Shown piece after piece: positions 59,408 through 64,000 of a stretch of 64,000 bases of DNA. The translations under genes and the position numbers were made by a program. The notes beneath the pieces were generated by a model. The model saw only the letters and a list, made by a program, of their open reading frames with translations, had not been told where the DNA came from and did not search any database. The stretch comes from Novipirellula artificiosorum (GTDB lineage Bacteria; Planctomycetota; Planctomycetia; Pirellulales; Pirellulaceae). Position 1 is the stretch's first letter. The number at the start of each line of letters is the position of its first letter. Location: positions 90,598 through 154,597 of the forward strand of contig NZ_SJPV01000003.1 of assembly GCF_007860135.1 (NCBI RefSeq), written 5' to 3'.

Positions 59408-59773
59408 CTCTCTTCTGCGGTTTCTCTCGCAAATAACGGAAGTTTTGCTTCCTCTTGCCCTCGCCTGCAATTTGTTGTGCAATTTTGCTGCAATTTCATA
59501 TGGGCTCGGCTTCTGCCGAAGAGGATTGCCATCCTCGTTCAAAGTCATCGTTCGTTTACCTTGGTAGTCGTCCTGCCAAACACCCAGCAGCATACGGCGG
59601 GTCTTTTCGCCCTCGGACTCTGGCTTTACGTCTTCGATTGAGTTCGTTGGGGGCGTGACGTTGGCAATGCCATCGTTTTGCGATGGATGCGTCGTCGTCA
59701 GCATCCAGTAGGCGATCCCACCGGAAAGTAAGGCAAGGATCAGAAGCAGTAGCAAAACTATTCTGGGTTTCAT
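59378..59773 (-). pseudogene. Truncated membrane-anchored protein gene cut near tRNA-Ser
   Basis: From MKPRIVLLLLLILALLSGGIA the frame has one membrane helix (residues 5-25) and then a promising small domain (RRMLLGVWQDDYQGKRTMTLNEDG) that breaks off at about 59531, just where a beta-strand repeat should continue. The remaining 50 residues are translated from the junction DNA and finally from the antisense of the tRNA (MGWDSNPR), which is never real protein. So the gene has lost its 3' end, probably by an insertion or deletion at the tRNA. An alternative start at 59791 would add 6 residues. Confidence 0.65.
59408..59530. other. Junction between tRNA-Ser and truncated gene
   Basis: This stretch reads in all frames as peptides that make no sense, and includes direct near-repeats ttgttgtgcaa and ttttgctgcaa. 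It separates the tRNA 3' end from the point where the minus-strand gene at 59531-59773 loses homology to its family pattern. It could be the tail of a lost integrase or the scar of an excised element. Confidence 0.4.
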
Positions 59774-59800
59774 GGCGAGGTCTTCATTCATGCCGCACGC

Positions 59801-60217
59801 TCAAGGATCGAAACAAGGATCGTCTTGAATGGCTTTCATGGATTCATCAATGGACAGTGCATCGTACATGCCCACCCATTCGCCGGTGTACCTCATGAAG
59901 TAGAGTGCGAACGTGCCATTGCCAAGATATTCCAGCCTTGCGAATTTCGAATCAAACGTCGAATATGCGTTGTTCGGATCGGGGCAGGTATAGGTTGAAA
60001 TGAAGTAGAAATAGTTTCTGAACCATTTCGCATGGATGTCCGAAATGTAGTTAAACTTCTCGTCTGTTTTGGGTGGCAAAACGTGCTTCGGTTTCAACAC
60101 ATTCTCAATCAAGTCTTTGGCTTCAGCTTCCACTTGCGACTTGATCGAAGCGGGGATGACAACTTTCTTCTTTGCCGGTCGGATATTCCACGGCTCTCTT
60201 GGTTTTGACATTGACAT
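59801..60217 (-). CDS. Hypothetical protein of an accessory region
   Basis: 138 residues from MSMSKPREPWNIRP. Central segments (KFNYISDIHAKWFRNYFYF, FDSKFARLEYLGNGTFALYF, MRYTGEWVGMYDALS) look like a well-conserved compact alpha/beta protein, which I believe occurs in many bacteria, but I cannot name a function. There is no signal peptide or membrane helix, so it is cytoplasmic. It is flanked by truncated genes on both sides. Confidence 0.65.
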   Translation of the reverse strand: MSMSKPREPWNIRPAKKKVVIPASIKSQVEAEAKDLIENVLKPKHVLPPKTDEKFNYISDIHAKWFRNYFYFISTYTCPDPNNAYSTFDSKFARLEYLGNGTFALYFMRYTGEWVGMYDALSIDESMKAIQDDPCFDP

Positions 60218-60352
60218 TACTCTTTGCCCACTCACTGGTGGTACTTTTCTTTGAGTGACTTTAGCTGAGAGGAGGTTAAGGTGAGTAGATTTTCCACGGC
60301 CCGATTGCGGCGACTCCTAAAGCCAGCAGGTATCGATTTCTTGCCGCAGGAT

Positions 60353-60427
60353 TCATGGCTGCTGATCGGCCCCAAGTGGCAGAGCGTAATCTTCGAGGAT
60401 GGCTTGGACGATGGGCTTCAGGTTCAT
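60353..60427 (-). pseudogene. N-terminal scrap of an HD-like hydrolase gene
   Basis: Only 24 codons remain: MNLKPIVQAILEDYALPLG then an unrelated end ADQQP. The start matches the N-terminus of a small HD-type metal phosphohydrolase family found in many bacteria, where the HGxxHW motif should follow immediately. Here it is absent. The ATG overlaps the stop of the DoxX remnant (ATGA), so the genes were an operon in their original home. Confidence 0.5.
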
Positions 60428-60601
60428 GGTCTCTTCTCTGCCGGTCTCGTATGCCAATAAGCCCACAGAATAAAGACGCCCTGTAACGGAAGTCGGAGCA
60501 GGTGAACGAGCGGCGAAGCCGGGAGAATCTCCTGATGCTGGTAGAGATATACGGTGGCAGGAAACACGGCGATCAACAGGGCGATGATTCCCCACGCCGC
60601 C
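60424..60601 (-). pseudogene. C-terminal remnant of a DoxX-family membrane protein
   Basis: Reading the minus strand from 60601 gives AAWGIIALLIAVFPATVYLY, then ASPLVHLLRLPLQGVFIL and WAYWHTRPAEKRP before a stop. This matches the last third of DoxX-like proteins, including the conserved RLPLQ and final WAYW. There is no start codon; the remnant joins the DsbA fragment directly at about 60602. It is too short and lacks a start, so it is a fused relic. Confidence 0.75.
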
Positions 60602-60947
60602 AAATGAGAACATTTTGACCGGCAAGCCAGATCAGCCGGTGATCATCAACTGTGTTTGGCGTTTTCTCCGCTCTGTAGAAGTTGAAACGAATTCCTTCGG
60701 ACTCACCGACAGCAATGACTTTGGCATCTAGTTCCAGTGACCTTTCCCAACTGCCGAATTTTCTGGTGCGATACTCTTTGCGACTGATGCCTTCCTTTGG
60801 CATCGTCGGGTTGAGTTGGAATGGATGCCAGTGAACCTGCACGTCGTGCTGACCATCAATGGCAGCAATCGCCTTCTCAAGTCGCCGTTTGCCGATGTAG
60901 CACCACGGACAGATCACATCAGAAATCACATCGACGAAAAGATTCAT
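60573..60947 (-). pseudogene. Truncated DsbA/FrnE-family oxidoreductase
   Basis: The start MNLFVDVISDVICPWCYIGKRR has the CPWC active site (Cys13, Cys16) of the FrnE/2-hydroxychromene isomerase-like DsbA group, followed by VHWHPFQLNPTMPKEGISRKEY and the family's HRLIWLAGQ near residue 110. It then runs into the DoxX remnant in another frame and stops. Full members have about 210-240 residues, so roughly half is missing, including the helical insert and the last thioredoxin strands. A stable protein is unlikely, though the start region is intact. Confidence 0.85.
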
Positions 60948-60960
60948 TGCAACTCCCCGC

Positions 60961-61533
60961 TTAGCGATAAAAGTCGATCCAGCTTAAGGTAATCGACTTC
61001 GGATTGTCCTCAAACAAGGCTTTGGGCAACTTCATCTCGAAGTAGCCTTCCTTCAGCGGAATCGTTTTCACTGGTTTCCCATCCTTGCCGACCATGCGAA
61101 TCTCCATCCAGTACGGATGCTTCGAGTCCAGTGGTGAATCTTCCTTGCCGTCCTTCCAGAGCCGCACCTTGCCATCCTGACTCGAAACCGAAGCTTCAAG
61201 CGTGATCTTGCCATCCGTGACTTTGAATTTCTCTAGTCCCTTCAGACGCAACCGCAACATTACGGTGGTCGGCCAATTCTCGCCGCTGCGTTCGATGATT
61301 GCCTGACTGATCCCAACTGGGCTTTGGACTGTAAAGTGTGTCTTGCCCTCTTCGACTTTGACTTCAACTTTGTCGTCATCACGCTTTGTTGTGATCCTGA
61401 ATGGCAGGTCATCCCCGTAAGCGGTGACGCAACTCGTCAGTCCTACGATGGCAGGCAAGAAAAGGAACGTAATTGCCAGAAAGTTTGACACGGTGGCTAC
61501 TTCAACTCGAATCGTCTCAAATGGCTTCTTCAT
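60961..61533 (-). CDS. Secreted hypothetical protein
   Basis: 190 residues with an N-terminal hydrophobic segment (FLAITFLFLPAIVGLTSC) that serves as a signal. The remainder is beta-rich (FRITTKRDDDKVEVKVEEGK, TVMLRLRLKGLEKFKVTDG, YWMEIRMVGKDGKPV, ITLSWIDFYR). I recall similar planctomycete proteins but cannot assign a function. It stops 13 bases before the DsbA remnant start. Confidence 0.7.
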   Translation of the reverse strand: MKKPFETIRVEVATVSNFLAITFLFLPAIVGLTSCVTAYGDDLPFRITTKRDDDKVEVKVEEGKTHFTVQSPVGISQAIIERSGENWPTTVMLRLRLKGLEKFKVTDGKITLEASVSSQDGKVRLWKDGKEDSPLDSKHPYWMEIRMVGKDGKPVKTIPLKEGYFEMKLPKALFEDNPKSITLSWIDFYR

Positions 61534-61602
61534 TGCGCCAATTCTATCGGAGCAAGCAACGCCGGGATAGACTTGGCGAGCATTATCTTGGAGAACATTA
61601 CC

Positions 61603-62475
61603 ATGGAGAACACGATGACGATTTCACGACGACAATTTTGCGGAGCAGTTGGAGCGAGTCTCACCGTAGCCAACGCAAACTTGTTCGCTGATGAGCCGAA
61701 GCCCAAGCCGCTTCGAGTGATCGCCTACAACATTTATAAGCTGACTGGCTGGCCAAACGAACGTAACTTGGCGAAGCAAGCTGTTGCCAAAGGCCAGATG
61801 GCAAGGCGGCTGGCGATGGAGCTAGCTCTCTATGACCCCGATATCATCAACTTCTCAGAATCACCCAGCGAAAAGCTCACCAAGGAAGTTGCCGAACTGC
61901 TGGGAATGAATCACGTTCGATTCCCCAGCGGCGGCAATTGGCCGGGAACACTGCTGAGTAAATTCGAGATCATCGAGTCTCAGAACGCACCAATGAAGAC
62001 CGAGAGACCTAAAGAGTTGTTCACCCGACATTGGGGAAGAGCTACGGTCAAATTGCCGAGCGACGAAAAGCTGATCGTGCATTCGGCACATCTTTACCCG
62101 ACCGCCGATCCCACGGTTCGACTGAGAGAGATTCGAGCGATGATCGAATCAATGAAACCGGATCTCGATGCCAAACGGTCGATGCTTTTGATCGGCGATC
62201 TGAACCACGGCCCCGACACTGATGAGTACAAACTTTGGATTGACGCTGGTTGGGTGGATACGTTCGCCAAGGTTGGGAAAGGCGATGGCCCCACGATAAA
62301 GTCTGACATTCCCCAGTGGCGAATCGATTACGTCATGGCGGCTGGACCAATCGCAGATCGGGTTGTTGAATCGAAGCCGTTGTTTGAGGGAGCTTTTCGG
62401 CTGAATATAAACGACGAGGAATCCTTTGCGTTGAGTGATCACTTGCCGCAGTTGGCTGTGTTCGAGTGGAAATAG
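61603..62475 (+). CDS. Tat-exported endonuclease/exonuclease/phosphatase family protein
   Basis: 290 residues. The ATG at 61603 (MENTMTIS) and the one at 61615 both have GGAG upstream. A twin-arginine signal (MTISRRQFCGAVGASLTVAN) precedes the domain. EEP motifs are PLRVIAYNIYKL at the start, PDIINFSESP (metal-binding Glu), the LIVHSAHLYP strand (His), IGDLNHGPDTDEY (Asp, Asn) and LSDHLPQLAVF (Asp-His). The set matches a divalent-metal phosphodiesterase or phosphatase. The ancestral operon partner may be the small broken gene that follows. Confidence 0.88.
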   Translation: MENTMTISRRQFCGAVGASLTVANANLFADEPKPKPLRVIAYNIYKLTGWPNERNLAKQAVAKGQMARRLAMELALYDPDIINFSESPSEKLTKEVAELLGMNHVRFPSGGNWPGTLLSKFEIIESQNAPMKTERPKELFTRHWGRATVKLPSDEKLIVHSAHLYPTADPTVRLREIRAMIESMKPDLDAKRSMLLIGDLNHGPDTDEYKLWIDAGWVDTFAKVGKGDGPTIKSDIPQWRIDYVMAAGPIADRVVESKPLFEGAFRLNINDEESFALSDHLPQLAVFEWK

Positions 62476-62485
62476 GGAAACGACA

Positions 62486-62615
62486 ATGAGCAGCGACGAC
62501 AAAATCTCGTCACGCCTAAACGATGTGATGGCTTCTATCATTTGCCCCATAGCCGGTTGTTGGCTGATCAAGGAAATGGATCAGTGGGATGTAGGAGATG
62601 AATTGGATGAAACCC
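62486..62615 (+). pseudogene. Short 5' fragment of a gene joined to IS66 debris
   Basis: After the EEP gene a new frame begins MSSDDKISSRLNDVMASIIC and continues into a hydrophobic stretch (PIAGCWLIKEMDQWDVGDEL). At about 62615 it runs into sequence that is the complement of IS66 tnpB. The gene looks cut by the insertion. No family is recognised in 43 residues. Confidence 0.45.
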
Positions 62616-62905
62616 AGCCTTGTTCTCAAGTTCGTCCGCCAGTTGTTGCAGTTCTTCAACCGAGACCTTCTGCGATTTTTGGAAACTGAAACGTTCCCTG
62701 TTCAAGTCTTCGATACCAGATGGCGAGTCCGTCACCGTCCCAGTACAAGATCTTCATCTTGTCACATCTTCGATTGATAAACAGAAACAGTTGACCGGAC
62801 AACGGATCCATTTTCAGAACAGAGGTAACAAGTCCACAAAGCCCATCGAATCTGTATTGCCTCAGCTGAATCTGGAGTTGTCCGCTGATCGAGTTATTCT
62901 ATGGT
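62616..62905 (-). pseudogene. IS66-family tnpB (Orf2) remnant, frameshifted
   Basis: On the minus strand the peptide YRFDGLCGLVTSVLKMDPLS, then GQLFLFINRRCDKMKILYWD and GDGLAIWYRRLEQGTFQFP matches the core of IS66 TnpB (family pattern RRxxKILYWDxxGxxLWYKRLExG). After KIAEGLG a stop appears. A one-base shift at the A-run near 62683 restores KSQKVSVEELQQLADELENK, the normal C-terminal continuation. The N-terminal 30 or so residues are lost, and no tnpA or tnpC lies nearby, so this is a dead scrap that may have mediated rearrangement here. Confidence 0.85.
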
Positions 62906-62920
62906 TCCAGCACACTACGA

Positions 62921-63454
62921 TTAGTGTTCGTGGTCGCCGTGAGCCTCTTCGGTAAAGTCACCGGAATAGGGCGTGCCGTCGACTACTCCACCAATCGTTC
63001 CTGCATATTCCTGAACGACGCCTAGACTCGCGTGGTTACCGATGAAGCGTGACGCTTTGCCTGCTGGGTCGCTGCTTTGTGGTGCAGCTTTCAGACTCAC
63101 TTGCATTACGGGATCATTGATGCTCAGATCGATCGACTCGGCTTCGATGGGAACGGGCGACTTCTCGTCGGCACCGAGGATATAAACTGTGCCTTCTTGC
63201 TTGTCGTGATCGACGGTGAATTCGACATGATATTTACCACCACCCCAATCGGCGATGGTGCCATCGTGTGGCCCCACACCGTGCGCTCCGTGCGGCGCGT
63301 GTTCGGTGCCATCGGCATGGACGTGCGTACCATCGTCATTGGACGCCGCCGCTTCGGGAGCCGACGTCGCTGGGGTTCCTGCGTCCTTGCAGCCGGCGAA
63401 GCTTAAGACGCACGCGGTTGTCAAGAGAGTGAACATCGTAGTTGAAAGTTTCAT
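62921..63454 (-). CDS. Histidine-rich lipoprotein next to metal efflux genes
   Basis: 177 residues with lipobox LSFAGC (Cys22), so outer- or inner-membrane lipoprotein. A His-rich segment follows (GTHVHADGTEHAPHGAHGVGPHDG) and a His/Glu-rich C-terminus (EEAHGDHEH). The central part (KYHVEFTVDHDKQEGTVYIL) is beta-rich. It is transcribed in the same direction as, and downstream of, the RND pump gene (94-base gap), which suggests binding of copper, zinc or nickel. No sequence family beyond this is recognised. Confidence 0.75.
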   Translation of the reverse strand: MKLSTTMFTLLTTACVLSFAGCKDAGTPATSAPEAAASNDDGTHVHADGTEHAPHGAHGVGPHDGTIADWGGGKYHVEFTVDHDKQEGTVYILGADEKSPVPIEAESIDLSINDPVMQVSLKAAPQSSDPAGKASRFIGNHASLGVVQEYAGTIGGVVDGTPYSGDFTEEAHGDHEH

Positions 63455-63548
63455 AATTTGTTTCCTGTAAGTGTTTTGAGTGTTGGCAAATTGTTTTGAA
63501 CAGTAAGTTGAGACGTTGATCGCCCCTACGGATTCGTTGTTAATTCGA

Positions 63549-64000
63549 TCACTTCATTCCAAATTCGCCCTCCTCCGTTTCGTGTAATGCCAAGTAGGCA
63601 GCGTCCTTTCCACTGAATTTCCAAAACAATCCAGGATGGATCAGAAATTCGCAGAATGTAGACGTGATTAGTCCGCCGAGAATCACGGTAGCGACGGGAT
63701 ACAGTATTTCCCGTCCAGGCTCTTGGCCACCAAGCACCAACGGCATCAAACCAATGCCTGCAGTTAATGCTGTCATCAACACGGGAGCGAGTCGTTCGAG
63801 GCTACCTCGCATGATCATCGCTTGCGAAAACTCTTCGCCCTCTTCCTGCATCAAATGAAAGTAATGTGTCACTAACAAGATGCCGTTTCGGACCGCGATG
63901 CCCCCGAGCGAAATGAAACCAACGAGACTGGCCACGGTCAAATTTTGTTGTGTAATCACCAACGCCATCACGCCACCAATGAATGCAGTGGGTAAGGCAT
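63549..64000 (-). CDS. Heavy-metal RND efflux transporter (CusA/CzcA-like), partial
   Basis: The window ends within the gene; only the C-terminal 150 or so residues are present. They match the last four or five membrane helices of a CusA/CzcA-type HME-RND pump: SLVGFISLGGIAVRNGILLV, then RGSLERLAPVLMTALTAGIG and VATVILGGLITSTFCEFLIH. The frame is open to the window edge (ALPTAFIGG...). The metal cannot be determined because the key central residues lie outside. It is followed by a His-rich lipoprotein. Confidence 0.92.
   Translation of the reverse strand, partial: ALPTAFIGGVMALVITQQNLTVASLVGFISLGGIAVRNGILLVTHYFHLMQEEGEEFSQAMIMRGSLERLAPVLMTALTAGIGLMPLVLGGQEPGREILYPVATVILGGLITSTFCEFLIHPGLFWKFSGKDAAYLALHETEEGEFGMK

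Noticed and set aside
59134..59641. Frames reading through tRNA-Ser and its flank
   Set aside because: They are translations of a structural RNA gene and a junction; one tail could hint at an integrase end, but there is too little sequence to claim it.

Overview
The window looks like chromosomal DNA of a planctomycete of the Pirellulaceae (Rhodopirellula-like). This rests on gene content: several Hanks-type kinases, one translationally coupled to an ECF sigma factor; sulfatase plus GH43 and GH5 glycan degradation; tetrahydromethanopterin-linked C1 genes (fae, mtdB); glycine-rich secreted proteins; Gfo/Idh/MocA and ThuA proteins; and short palindromic dispersed repeats. No species can be fixed from sequence alone.

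Layout. 1-271 is one copy of a 271-bp dispersed repeat; the second copy is at 34120-34390. 366-3224 holds a prenyltransferase-fold protein, a small AP2-like DNA-binding protein and a DUF167 protein. 3420-10509 is a three-gene unit: a large membrane-anchored TPR protein, a tandem double-MoxR AAA+ ATPase and a VWA protein with an intact MIDAS, a RavA/ViaA-like arrangement with an unusual ATPase. 10514-13797 is a signalling block with two divergent ECF sigma factors, one overlapping a transmembrane kinase. 13791-24540 is secreted and carbohydrate metabolism: GH5, an NTF2-like protein, a glycine-rich repeat protein, a secreted protein, a sulfatase and GH43.

24608-27309 is the C1 module (mtdB, fae, a divergent ATP-grasp gene), followed by a membrane kinase with an outside sensor domain and tRNA-His. 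29859-30504 is repeat-rich and has no gene. 30570-38122 holds a secreted protein, two oxidoreductases, a repeat cluster, a nitronate monooxygenase-like protein, and a MetE-core protein overlapping an MBL-fold hydrolase.

38191-47410, on the minus strand, is the most striking unit. A short coiled-coil protein, a PspA protein, a zinc-ribbon membrane protein and a 2343-residue polytopic protein built from a recurring membrane module are packed head to tail. I read it as a possible envelope-maintenance system. Divergent from it is a complete TRAP transporter (47548-50367).

50371-53285 is an Mla-like ABC exporter with ATPase and permease fused in one chain, overlapping a periplasmic-type partner that shows no MCE domain I can recognise. 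53286-58300 holds a REP/BIME-like double hairpin, a class IV aminotransferase overlapping a ThuA protein, a DUF2721 protein, a zinc peptidase and a DUF3500 protein.

From tRNA-Ser (59321-59407) to the end the DNA looks accessory. It has a gene cut off beside the tRNA, a chain of fused gene remnants (DsbA/FrnE, DoxX, HD-like), an IS66 tnpB remnant, a Tat-exported endonuclease/exonuclease/phosphatase protein and the edge of a heavy-metal RND efflux locus.
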